Part shown: positions 7,949-14,875 of the stretch, in pieces
How positions within the stretch are numbered: position 1 is the stretch's first letter
How the letters are laid out: every line of letters begins with the position of its first letter
DNA from: CAIKXD01 sp035439485
GTDB taxonomy: Bacteria; Bacteroidota; Bacteroidia; UBA4408
Direction: 5' to 3'
Assembly (NCBI GenBank): GCA_035439485.1
Contig: DAORKI010000075.1
Coordinates: 1-17,702 of the forward strand
DNA length: 17,702 bases
Position numbers and translations under genes: made by a program
The notes under the pieces: model-generated
What the model was told of the DNA's origin: nothing
Seen by the model: the letters and a program-made list of their open reading frames with translations, nothing else
Database searches by the model: none

Positions 7949-8870
7949 TGTAATTAAGTTTTAAATTCATAAGTAAATTATTTTTCAATTGAATTTCGAA
8001 ATGCATTTGAATGCGATACAATGATAAATCACTTCAAAATTATTACATGTCACCTCGAAAGATGATTTTTTTTATTTTTTTTAAATCATCGAAAAAAACG
8101 CTACAAGTATTGTAAATACTATATATTCAGATTTTTTAAGAATCCAAGAAAATGTAAATTTGCATTTTATTTTTATTAAATTAGGTAAAAAAAAACATCA
8201 GATTTTAATTTTTTCATGAAAATTTAAAGCTTAAATCAAAATTTATAATTGATGCTTTTTATCAATCTAAATTATTTTTGAAAAACTTCTGAAAGTATTG
8301 ATAGTAAAAGCTTTTAGAGTAAAAAAATATTCAAGGAGAAAGTAATTTACTTTGATTCTTATAAATCAAGCAGCATGGTTAGTTCAATTGCTAATATTTT
8401 TAGCAAGCACCAAAGCATGAAAATTTGATGTTTTGCAAAGTTTATTTTCAAGTAAGCCTTAATAAAAATGCTATATAATTGAATTATGGGATTTATTTTT
8501 TAGTACAATTAGGCTAGCCCCAATTGGACTAAATTGAAAGTGTTAACGGTAATAGATGTAATTATTAATCTCTATTTTTGATTTGAATCATCTTTAAACA
8601 TGATCATTTAAATAAAATATATTTCTTGTGACTTACTTCTACTCATATGTAGGAAGTTGATTCTTCAAAATAAATTGGCGTTGTTTTGATGTGAATAATT
8701 ATATATTCAAAATCATACTCATGCAACATATGCATACAGTCAATATACATTTTTTGTTTGCTTAGCAACTTACCTCAATTGTATGAATATGAATAGCTGC
8801 TTCTGGTTAATGAAACTTTCTTGCAAATAGAGCGTGTCTGATAAAGCTACAATTTTATAAGTCTTGTTTC
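7949..8870. other. Long AT-rich intergenic region without a recognisable gene
   Basis: This 922-nt stretch is very AT-rich and has frequent stops in all frames. I see three modest inverted repeats: GATGATTT/AAATCATC (8061-8090), TTGCTAA-TATTT-TTAGCAA (8388-8406, perfect), and TAGTaCAATTaGG/CCcCAATTGgACTA (8501-8531, 11 of 13 paired). None has a T tract in the right place for a terminator. A TAATTTTG at 8035-8042 on the minus strand could be a -7 element for the SprB-repeat gene but has no good -33 partner. There are no tRNA, IS ends or direct-repeat arrays. Confidence 0.6.
8501..8531. repeat. Imperfect inverted repeat
   Basis: TAGTACAATTAGG (8501-8513) is complementary to CCCCAATTGGACTA except at two positions, around a five-base loop. 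It is the most GC-containing hairpin in the 0.9 kb gap. There is no downstream T run on either strand, so it is not a standard terminator. Its role is unknown. Confidence 0.35.
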
Positions 8871-9353
8871 TTAAGGATTGACAGATTTAAAATTAATCAG
8901 TTTTTTTATCAAAACAATTTGCCCTAAATGATAATAACTATGTTCTATAACAGCTTCAATATTTCGTAAATAACTACCATACTTTTTATCTGTAAAATCA
9001 CAGTCTAATATAACATCATCTAATTGCTCAATTTTATTACAAAACTCAGATGCATTGGTAAGAAACTGGCTTTTCATTTCAAGCCATTCCTCTTCATTAT
9101 TTATTTGAGGCATGTCAAAACTATATTTATCACTTATCTCTAAATTTCCTCCATTAAGTACTTTTAATAGGCCTTCTAAATAATAATTAATATGAAAAGT
9201 AAGTAAAGCAATTGAATTTAAACCTGAAATATTTTCATTTACAAGTGGCCATCCAATTCCATCCAATTGTTCCTTGTAATTGGTATTGGCAATCCATTTA
9301 CCATCTATGTAAACTTCTCTTAAACGTATGGCTAATGCGGTACATTTATTCAT
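8871..9353 (-). CDS. DinB-family four-helix-bundle protein
   Basis: A 160-residue cytoplasmic protein with the layout of DinB/DUF1572-like metal-binding four-helix bundles. The first metal His is in LLTFHINYYL (H54). The last helix carries IEHSYYHLGQIVLIKK, giving H138 and H142 in the H-x3-H-x-G-Q pattern. Together they form the usual three-His site. The length is typical of the family, whose members include thiol transferases and many proteins of unknown role, so no reaction can be assigned. The ATG at 9353 lies inside the last codons of an upstream 57-codon membrane-protein gene (8-nt overlap), so translation is probably coupled. The N-terminus MNKCTALAIRLREVY aligns well with the family start. 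No terminator is seen after the stop. Confidence 0.85.
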   Translation of the reverse strand: MNKCTALAIRLREVYIDGKWIANTNYKEQLDGIGWPLVNENISGLNSIALLTFHINYYLEGLLKVLNGGNLEISDKYSFDMPQINNEEEWLEMKSQFLTNASEFCNKIEQLDDVILDCDFTDKKYGSYLRNIEAVIEHSYYHLGQIVLIKKLINFKSVNP

Positions 9354-9519
9354 TTAATTTAGTTTTAATTAAAGAAATTAAAAATATTAAATTAAATATT
9401 AATGTAGTAATATTTACATACCTCGCAAATGGAGGAGCGCCTTCAGGCCATAATTGACCTAACAAAACAATACTATTTAAAAAGAGTAAAATTAATTTAA
9501 AACTTTTGTTATGTATCAT
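9346..9519 (-). CDS. Small two-helix membrane protein overlapping the DinB gene
   Basis: A 57-residue reading frame, short enough to be missed by common length cut-offs. It has a Lys-containing N-terminus (MIHNKSFK), a hydrophobic segment (about 9-24, LILLFLNSIVLLGQLW), a short loop WPEGAPPFARYVN, a second hydrophobic segment (about 37-51, ITTLIFNLIFLISLI) and a charged tail KTKLNE. This regular helical-hairpin layout, with GC raised only in the loop, argues for a real gene. Its stop (TAA, 9348-9346) lies within the first codons of the DinB gene, an 8-nt overlap typical of coupled operon pairs. I do not know the family. It could be a membrane anchor or a partner of the DinB protein. A degenerate -7 element (GATATTTG, 9563-9570) lies upstream and no Shine-Dalgarno is evident. 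Confidence 0.65.
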   Translation of the reverse strand: MIHNKSFKLILLFLNSIVLLGQLWPEGAPPFARYVNITTLIFNLIFLISLIKTKLNE

Positions 9520-9984
9520 CAAATTAATGTATTTTAAATACGTAATAATATGCTATGTATTACAAATATCAAAAAAATATTTTACAAGAATAAATATATT
9601 AGCAATGATAAAGGCATGTACTATTTGTAAGGGATACTGCAGGTTTATCAATGAATGTGCTAATCCTAATAATATGGATAATTTAATAATTAAGGAAGTA
9701 ATTGTGAGTCAAAAGTAACCGATACCCACGAGCTATTTTAAATTAAAGCAATGGCGCATTATTTTAATATGCTAAATGAAATAAGAAATTAAGTTTGAAG
9801 AATAATGATGTTGAGTATATTTCAAATGTAAATTTTGGAATTAAAGACACAGCAAATTCGAATGTTTAAATGCAGCATTTGATCTTTAAATCGCCAAGAA
9901 TAATCAAATTTAATGCTGTGAAGTGTCCATTACGATTAACTCATTAACCTTAATTTAGATTCTTCAAAATTACAATAAACTCTA
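9520..9984. other. Intergenic region, mostly non-coding
   Basis: About 465 nt between the small membrane-protein gene and the end of the sigma-factor gene. It contains a doubtful 37-codon plus-strand frame (9605-9718). Near the sigma gene's 3' side it also has a bulged hairpin, CAGC+ATTTGAT (9873-9883) with ATCAAAT (9903-9909) and GCTG (9915-9918). This hairpin has no T tail, so it is not a typical terminator. It may lie in the 3' UTR of the sigma transcript. Nothing else is recognisable. Confidence 0.5.
9605..9718 (+). CDS. Doubtful Cys-rich mini-ORF
   Basis: A 37-codon frame starting MIKACTICKGYCRFINEC, with Cys at residues 5, 8, 12 and 18 and a polar tail ending VIVSQK. The CxxC-x3-C-x5-C spacing could bind metal, but no family is recognised. 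There is no ribosome-binding site, no good promoter and no coupled neighbour. In AT-rich DNA such a frame can easily arise by chance. Confidence 0.15.
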   Translation: MIKACTICKGYCRFINECANPNNMDNLIIKEVIVSQK

Positions 9985-10596
9985 CTAAATCCCAGCCTGA
10001 CTATTCTTTAAAATATTATATAGCAAATCTCGAGCTCTAAATAATTGAGCTTTAACTGTTCCTAAGGGTAAATCTAATTTTTCAGAAATTTCTTCATATG
10101 ATAATTCATCGAAATATCGCATCTCCACTAAAGTACGATATTTTGGTTTTAATTTCTCTACTACATCACGCATCAAAATGTTTTTTTGCTTCTTTATGAA
10201 GTTTTCTTCGGGATCTAAAATAGGGGCTTTTATATCAATTGAAACCTCTCCGCCTTCGTCATTCTCAAAGGGCTTATTGATTGAAACAGTTGCATTGTTT
10301 TTTTTCTTTCTTATAAAATCTATACAATTATTTGTGGCAATTTTAAACAACCATGTACTAAATGCAAAGTTCGGTGTGTATTGAGATAAGCGATTAAATG
10401 CTTTCCCAAAGGCCTCAATAGTTAAATCATCAGCATCATCTTTATTGTTCACCATTTTCAGTAACATAAAGTAAACCGATTCTTTATAACGACCCATTAA
10501 TTCAGCATATGCCCGCTGGTCGCCCTTTTCAACAGCAAGTAAAACTAATTTGTAGTCGTATTGACCTTTCTCGGTTAGATTATTGCCTATTTCCAT
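9985..10596 (-). CDS. ECF-type RNA polymerase sigma factor
   Basis: A 203-residue sigma-70 family protein of the extracytoplasmic-function (RpoE-like) class. Region 2 spans about 22-97, with DDADDLTIEAFGKAFNRL (core binding and -10 recognition helices) and FSTWLFKIATNNCIDFIRKKK. A polar linker follows, then region 4 at about 140-196 (LKPKYRTLVEMRYFDELSYE, with helix-turn-helix LPLGTVKAQLFRARDLL) for -35 recognition. No region 1 or 3 and no C-terminal extension is present. The ATG lies inside the end of the glycosyltransferase gene (10-nt overlap, shared ATGGAAATAG), so the two are translated in tandem. No anti-sigma gene is adjacent. Control may therefore be transcriptional or rely on a distant partner. 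Sigma/glycosyltransferase pairs of this kind occur in other Bacteroidota (from memory, not checked). Confidence 0.93.
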   Translation of the reverse strand: MEIGNNLTEKGQYDYKLVLLAVEKGDQRAYAELMGRYKESVYFMLLKMVNNKDDADDLTIEAFGKAFNRLSQYTPNFAFSTWLFKIATNNCIDFIRKKKNNATVSINKPFENDEGGEVSIDIKAPILDPEENFIKKQKNILMRDVVEKLKPKYRTLVEMRYFDELSYEEISEKLDLPLGTVKAQLFRARDLLYNILKNSQAGI

Positions 10597-11705
10597 TTGT
10601 GTTTTTTTACAAAAGCGTTGCCAATATAAATTATTGGGTAAAAAATGAGTAATAATATTTCAAAAAATAAAGAGAATAATAATAAATCACTTTCCTTCAT
10701 TAAGATCATGCTCTTACGTAAAACTACTAATTGAGTGACAATACGTATGCCAAAAATTGCTAAAACAATAATTGGGTCTATTGAGCTAAATAGTAATGCA
10801 ACAAAACTCACAAAAAACAAATATTGTGTTAAACTCCCAAACCCCAACAACATTTTATGAGATGATTTATAATGCTTGGCAGTGGTCAAATGTCTTCGCT
10901 TTTGTTTTATCCAGGCGCCAAAACTTGTTTTAGGATCACTATAGGTAAATGAGTTTGAATGTAATTCAACAACGGTGTTTTGCTTTGTTGCTACTTTATT
11001 GATAAATAAATCATCATCTCCTGATTGTATATGATACTGTGATGCAAATCCCTTGTTCCTAAAAAATAAAGTTTTTGTATAGGCCAAATTCCTTCCAATG
11101 CCCATATATGTTTTTCCTGCTAATGAAAATGACAAATATTGTAATCCAATAAAATAAGTATCAAAACGAATAAGCTTATTCAAAAAACCACCTGTCTTTT
11201 TATAAGGGCCATATCCTATTACAATTTCCTTTTCATGATTAAAATTTCTGGCCATTGATGCTATCCATTTTGGATCTCCTGGCAAGCAATCAGCATCTGT
11301 GAGTAGCAAATGTTCATATTTAGCGCCCTTTATTCCTAAAGTCAACGCCAACTTTTTGTCATGGGCTTTTATGTCATCTTCATTTAATTCCACCACATGT
11401 AAGTTCGGATATTTTTTCTCAAACTCTTCTAAAATATCACTCGATTCATCCACCGAACAATCATTTACAACCACAATTTGATATTGAGGATAATCTTGTT
11501 GAAAAAATAAGGGAATACTTTTGTGGAGTTTTAATGCTTCATTTTTTGCACATATCACTACCGAAATAGGGGGCTGTGTATGATATTCATTTTTGGGTTT
11601 AAACCAAGCTACACGTGAATAAAAAAATAAATAATACAACAACTGAATTGCCGTAGCAAACGCAAATAAAATCAATACAATTTCTGAAATATGAATCTCC
11701 ATCAT
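10587..11705 (-). CDS. Membrane-anchored GT2 family glycosyltransferase
   Basis: A 372-residue protein if started at the first of two adjacent ATG codons. One N-terminal membrane segment (about 7-29) is followed by a cytoplasmic GT-A domain: SVVICAKNEA at the nucleotide-binding strand, VVVNDCSVDES, and the metal-binding D-A-D (137-139) in LLTDADCLPG. After these come GIGRNLAY, the acidic SGDDDLF (about 228-234, likely catalytic) and KQKRRH (267-272) in place of the processive QxxRW motif. Three C-terminal membrane helices span about 285-365. It should move a sugar from a nucleotide donor to a lipid or polymer at the inner membrane. The acceptor is unknown. A TTG-initiated start eight codons upstream is unlikely because that TTG is part of the -7 element TACCTTTG. 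The 3' end overlaps the sigma-factor gene by 10 nt. Confidence 0.88.
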   Translation of the reverse strand: MMEIHISEIVLILFAFATAIQLLYYLFFYSRVAWFKPKNEYHTQPPISVVICAKNEALKLHKSIPLFFQQDYPQYQIVVVNDCSVDESSDILEEFEKKYPNLHVVELNEDDIKAHDKKLALTLGIKGAKYEHLLLTDADCLPGDPKWIASMARNFNHEKEIVIGYGPYKKTGGFLNKLIRFDTYFIGLQYLSFSLAGKTYMGIGRNLAYTKTLFFRNKGFASQYHIQSGDDDLFINKVATKQNTVVELHSNSFTYSDPKTSFGAWIKQKRRHLTTAKHYKSSHKMLLGFGSLTQYLFFVSFVALLFSSIDPIIVLAIFGIRIVTQLVVLRKSMILMKESDLLLFSLFFEILLLIFYPIIYIGNAFVKKHKWK

Positions 11706-11726
11706 AAAATGATACACCTTAGCGTG

Positions 11727-11734
11727 CAAAGGTA
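11727..11734 (-). promoter_or_regulatory. -7 promoter element of the glycosyltransferase-sigma operon (TACCTTTG)
   Basis: On the minus strand TACCTTTG matches TAnnTTTG exactly and ends 21 nt before the first ATG. It lies in the 151-nt divergent gap shared with the plus-strand lipoprotein gene. The -33 region has no clear TTG. Confidence 0.55.
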
Positions 11735-11836
11735 AAAGGCCTATTAGCTTATTTTTTAATTCATATTTTTAAGTTTAAACAAAGTAATTAACATTATTAG
11801 GCACACCCAATATCAATGCCTTAGTAAAAAATTGCT

Positions 11837-11844
11837 TTCTTTTG
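11837..11844 (+). promoter_or_regulatory. Candidate -7 element of the Ig-like lipoprotein gene (TTCTTTTG)
   Basis: TTCTTTTG differs from TAnnTTTG at one position and ends 12 nt before the ATG at 11857. Its final TTG is in frame with the gene and is easily mistaken for a start codon. Confidence 0.35.
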
Positions 11845-11856
11845 CACCCTAATTAT

Positions 11857-13545
11857 ATGCTTAATATATTATTGAAATACTCAAATTTTGTAAAGCAAAT
11901 TACCTACTGTATTTTGCTGGGTATCATAATTACTTCCTGTGCCCAAGTGGTGCGTCCCACAGGAGGTAAAACAGACAATAATCCTCCTAAAGCTCTAAAG
12001 TTTTTGCCTGAAAATAAATCCTTAAATTTTAATCAAAAGTCCATCTCTATCTTGTTTGATGAATTTTTTACAGTAAAGGATATCAATAAACAATGGATAA
12101 TTTCTCCCCCACTTAAAAAAATGCCCGAGTACAAAATTAAAGGCAAATTACTCATTATATCTATTGAAGACACGCTTAAAAATAATACAACCTACAACTT
12201 TAATTTTGGAAAATCTATTGCCGATGTTAATGAAGGAAATGAACTTCTGGGGTTAAACTATATTTTCAGCACAGGCACTTTTATCGATTCTCTTCAAATA
12301 AAAGGAAATGTTTATCATGCCATTAATAATAATGTGGAAAAAGATGTTCTTGTAATGCTATATGATGAAAAAAAATGTAAACACGACTCTTTCCCATATA
12401 AAATCACTCCCGATTATTTTGCATTAAGCGATGCAAATGGGAGCTATAAATTAGATTATTTAAAACCCGGAAAATATCGTGCTATTGCCCTTAAAGATGC
12501 AAATAACAATTACCTTTTTGATAGTTTTGAAGAGCTTATAGGATTTTGCGATACCATGATCAATTTAAGGGCAAATGACATAATGAATTTTAAACTGTTT
12601 AAAGAAATTGAAGAAAAAACCTATTTGAAAAATAAACAAAACAACGAGTATGGCTGCTTTTCATTAATGTTTAACAAACCTCTGCCACACTTTGAAATGA
12701 AACCTCTGCATAATTTGAAAGATAAGAATTGGGCTATTATTGATGCAAATAAAACAAACGATACCATACAAATTTACCTCCAAGATTTTACCATAGACAC
12801 CATTAAATTGGAACTTAAATCCAATAACTTGGTATTCGATACTGTTGAATTTGCCGTACTTCCAAAAGAAAAATTTAAAAGCAAAAATAAAAGAGCAAAT
12901 ATTTCTAAACTTATTGTTAAAACAACACCAAATAATGGTGGTGAAAAGGATTTAAACACGCCAATTAAAATTTCATTTAATCATCCAATTAAGAGTATAA
13001 ATTTAGATAGTATTACTATGTTTCAAGGCAAAACTACTTTGCCATTTAAAATTACAAAAATCGATTCTGCTGGAAAAAAATATACCATTGATGCTAAATT
13101 GTTAAGCGATAGCAGCTACAAAATATCTTTTTTTCCAGGTGCCTTTAAGGACTGTTTTAACACTAATAATGATACAATACATACTTCCTTTAAAGTGCCA
13201 TCAATCGAAACTGTAGGCAATTTGTTTTTAAGTGTTTCAGCCGATAGTACATCTAAATTGATGAGTTTCAACGGTAATAAGATCTTGTTGCAATTACTTA
13301 ATGAAAAATCTGACCTGCTAAGCTCTCAAGTCATCCCTAATTATGGAACTTATAACTTTTATAATCTTAAACCAGGTAATTATAAAATGCAGCTGGTAAT
13401 TGATGAAAATAAAAACGAAAAATGGGACACGGGAAAATGGCTCAAAAAACAACAAGCCGAGAAAATTATTTTTATGAAAAGCACAATTAATATACGCGCA
13501 AATTGGGATGTAGAAGAGGAATGGAAAATTTCTTTAACCCAGTAG
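11857..13545 (+). CDS. Ig-like (Big_5-type) domain lipoprotein conserved in Bacteroidota
   Basis: A 562-residue lipoprotein from the ATG at 11857. The signal ends at ITSC (Cys28), followed by AQVVRPTGG, the signature start of a family found across the Bacteroidota. An N-terminal Big_5/Ig-like domain (about 40-140) includes ISILFDEFF, WIISPPLKKMPEYKIKGK, NTTYNFNFGKSIADVNEGN and YIFSTG. Next comes a carboxypeptidase-regulatory-like segment (DANGSYKLDYLKPGKYRAIA, DANNNYLFD), then another Ig-like stretch and a closing segment of the same type (YNFYNLKPGNYKMQLVIDEN). It is expected at the outer membrane or periplasm, with a structural or envelope-biogenesis role. The precise function is not known. 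A TTG five codons upstream overlaps the promoter, so the ATG was preferred. It lies upstream of bamD, with 112 nt and a separate promoter between them. Confidence 0.85.
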   Translation: MLNILLKYSNFVKQITYCILLGIIITSCAQVVRPTGGKTDNNPPKALKFLPENKSLNFNQKSISILFDEFFTVKDINKQWIISPPLKKMPEYKIKGKLLIISIEDTLKNNTTYNFNFGKSIADVNEGNELLGLNYIFSTGTFIDSLQIKGNVYHAINNNVEKDVLVMLYDEKKCKHDSFPYKITPDYFALSDANGSYKLDYLKPGKYRAIALKDANNNYLFDSFEELIGFCDTMINLRANDIMNFKLFKEIEEKTYLKNKQNNEYGCFSLMFNKPLPHFEMKPLHNLKDKNWAIIDANKTNDTIQIYLQDFTIDTIKLELKSNNLVFDTVEFAVLPKEKFKSKNKRANISKLIVKTTPNNGGEKDLNTPIKISFNHPIKSINLDSITMFQGKTTLPFKITKIDSAGKKYTIDAKLLSDSSYKISFFPGAFKDCFNTNNDTIHTSFKVPSIETVGNLFLSVSADSTSKLMSFNGNKILLQLLNEKSDLLSSQVIPNYGTYNFYNLKPGNYKMQLVIDENKNEKWDTGKWLKKQQAEKIIFMKSTINIRANWDVEEEWKISLTQ

Positions 13546-13643
13546 TCGACTTAAAAATTGGTAATTTTTTTCATTATTTTTTGATTTTTTACTCAAAACC
13601 ACCATAAATTAACGCTTTTTGTTATTATAAACGCTATTTTTCT

Positions 13644-13651
13644 TATCTTTG
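13644..13651 (+). promoter_or_regulatory. -7 promoter element of bamD (TATCTTTG)
   Basis: TATCTTTG is an exact TAnnTTTG match, with a possible -33 TTG at 13619-13621 (22-nt spacer, slightly long). It ends only 6 nt before the ATG at 13658, so the mRNA is probably leaderless or nearly so. Confidence 0.65.
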
Positions 13652-13657
13652 CAGGCT

Positions 13658-14482
13658 ATGTTCAAAAAAATACCTTTATTCATTATCGTTTTGGGTTTTA
13701 GTATTCTGCTTTTTTCCTGCAAGGGAAGCTATCAGCGTTTACTTAAAAGCTCCGATTATGAATTGAAATACAAAAGGGCCATTGAATACTACGAAAAAAA
13801 AGATTACACCCGCGCTTTACCTCTTTTAGAAGAACTCGTTACTGTCATGCGGGGCACGGCCAGAGCCGAAAAAATACACTATTACTTTGCTCAAACCAAT
13901 TATGCTATTGAAGATTACTTATTAGCAAGCTATCATTTTAAAGATTTTGCCCGAACTTATCCTCAGAGCCAATGGGTAGAAGAAGCGACCTACCTCAGTG
14001 CCTATTGCTTTTATTTAACCTCGCCACCTTATAGCCTCGATCAGTCAAACACTATAAGTGCTATACAGGAAATGCAAGTGTTCATTAACCTTTATCCGCA
14101 AAGTACACATTTGCAAGAATGCAATCAAATCATTGATAAGCTTCGTTTAAAGCTCGAAAATAAAGCCTTTGACATTAGCAAACTTTATTATAATACTGCC
14201 AATTATCAAGCTGCTATTGTGGCTTTCAATAACTTTCAAAAAGATTTTCCCGACAGTAAATACCGTGAGGAAGCTAGTTATTTGCAGCTAAAATCAGCCC
14301 ATTTGTTAGCTATCAATAGTATTGAAACCAAAATGCCCGAAAGGCTAAAAAATACGCAAGATTTGTGTCAAAAATATCTTGATACTTTTCCAAAAGGAAG
14401 ATATCATAGCGCTACTGAAAGCATTTTCGAAGCTTCGAAACGTATGTCAACTAAAAGTAAAAAACAATCATCAATAAATTAA
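13658..14482 (+). CDS. bamD: Outer-membrane assembly lipoprotein BamD
   Basis: A 274-residue lipoprotein. The signal MFKKIPLFIIVLGFSILLFS is followed by Cys21, then KGSYQRLLKSSDYELKYKRA, the usual N-terminus of Bacteroidota BamD. Tetratricopeptide-like repeats follow in pairs of helices: AIEYYEKKDYTRALPLLEEL, HYYFAQTNYAIEDYLLASYH with FKDFARTYPQS, then LSAYCFY and QEMQVFINLYPQS. Later units are ISKLYYNTANYQAAIVAFNN with FQKDFPDS, and a final CQKYLDTFPKG. The protein works with BamA in folding and inserting outer-membrane beta-barrels from the periplasmic face. Start choice: an in-frame TTG at 13649 belongs to the -7 element, so the ATG is used. The next gene (omega) begins 3 nt after the stop, forming an operon. 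Confidence 0.93.
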   Translation: MFKKIPLFIIVLGFSILLFSCKGSYQRLLKSSDYELKYKRAIEYYEKKDYTRALPLLEELVTVMRGTARAEKIHYYFAQTNYAIEDYLLASYHFKDFARTYPQSQWVEEATYLSAYCFYLTSPPYSLDQSNTISAIQEMQVFINLYPQSTHLQECNQIIDKLRLKLENKAFDISKLYYNTANYQAAIVAFNNFQKDFPDSKYREEASYLQLKSAHLLAINSIETKMPERLKNTQDLCQKYLDTFPKGRYHSATESIFEASKRMSTKSKKQSSIN

Positions 14483-14485
14483 ATC

Positions 14486-14806
14486 ATGAATTACAAAAAA
14501 GTGAATGCCGAAAATACAACTATTACCCGCGATTTGCGCGATATTGACGCAAAAACAGGTAACTTGTACGAATCATTAACCATCATTGCAAAGCGTTCAA
14601 ACCAAATTGCTGCTGAAATGAAGGAAGAGTTATCAAATAAATTAAGCGAATTTGCTTCCACTTCCGATAATTTAGAAGAAATTTTTGAAAATCGTGAACA
14701 AATCGAAATTTCTAAACATTACGAAAGATTACCAAAACCAGTATTAATCGCTGTGCAAGAGTTTATGGAAGATAAAATTTATCACCGTAAACCCGAAGCA
14801 TTATAA
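14486..14806 (+). CDS. rpoZ: RNA polymerase omega subunit (Rpb6 family)
   Basis: A 106-residue protein of the omega/Rpb6 family in its Bacteroidota form. TGNLYESLTIIAKRSNQIAA corresponds to the conserved Rpb6/omega helix that clamps the beta' C-terminus, and the tail FASTSDNLEEIFENREQIEI followed by YERLPKPVLIAVQEFMED is typical of the phylum. It assists assembly and stability of core RNA polymerase. The gene lies 3 nt after bamD, the conserved Bacteroidota order, and is followed by coaBC after a strong hairpin. Confidence 0.9.
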   Translation: MNYKKVNAENTTITRDLRDIDAKTGNLYESLTIIAKRSNQIAAEMKEELSNKLSEFASTSDNLEEIFENREQIEISKHYERLPKPVLIAVQEFMEDKIYHRKPEAL

Positions 14807-14824
14807 TTTCTTAATTCCTGCATG

Positions 14825-14860
14825 AATAATATCCGAAGCTGATAAGTTTCGGATATTATT
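14825..14860. terminator. Strong hairpin between omega and coaBC, possible terminator or attenuator
   Basis: AATAATATCCGAA (14825-14837) pairs perfectly with TTCGGATATTATT (14848-14860), a 13-bp stem with a ten-base loop that can add a G-U and a C-G pair. It begins 18 nt after the omega stop. The downstream ATTTACC is a poor T tract, so termination could be partial and let transcription continue into coaBC, whose ATG is 15 nt further on. Confidence 0.5.
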
Positions 14861-14875
14861 ATTTACCAATTGCAA

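Noticed and set aside
8573..8580. Plus-strand TATTTTTG resembling a -7 promoter element
   Set aside because: No plus-strand gene lies downstream and the motif is frequent by chance in DNA this AT-rich.
9212..9457. 81-codon plus-strand frame
   Set aside because: It is antisense to the DinB gene and the overlapping small membrane-protein gene, which both show family or structural features that this frame lacks.
11706..11729. TTG start for the glycosyltransferase eight codons upstream
   Set aside because: The TTG belongs to TACCTTTG, and the hydrophobic N-terminal segment begins naturally after the ATG at 11705.
13649..13657. TTG start for bamD three codons upstream of the ATG
   Set aside because: The TTG is part of the TATCTTTG promoter element, and homologous BamD signal peptides begin at the MFKK position.
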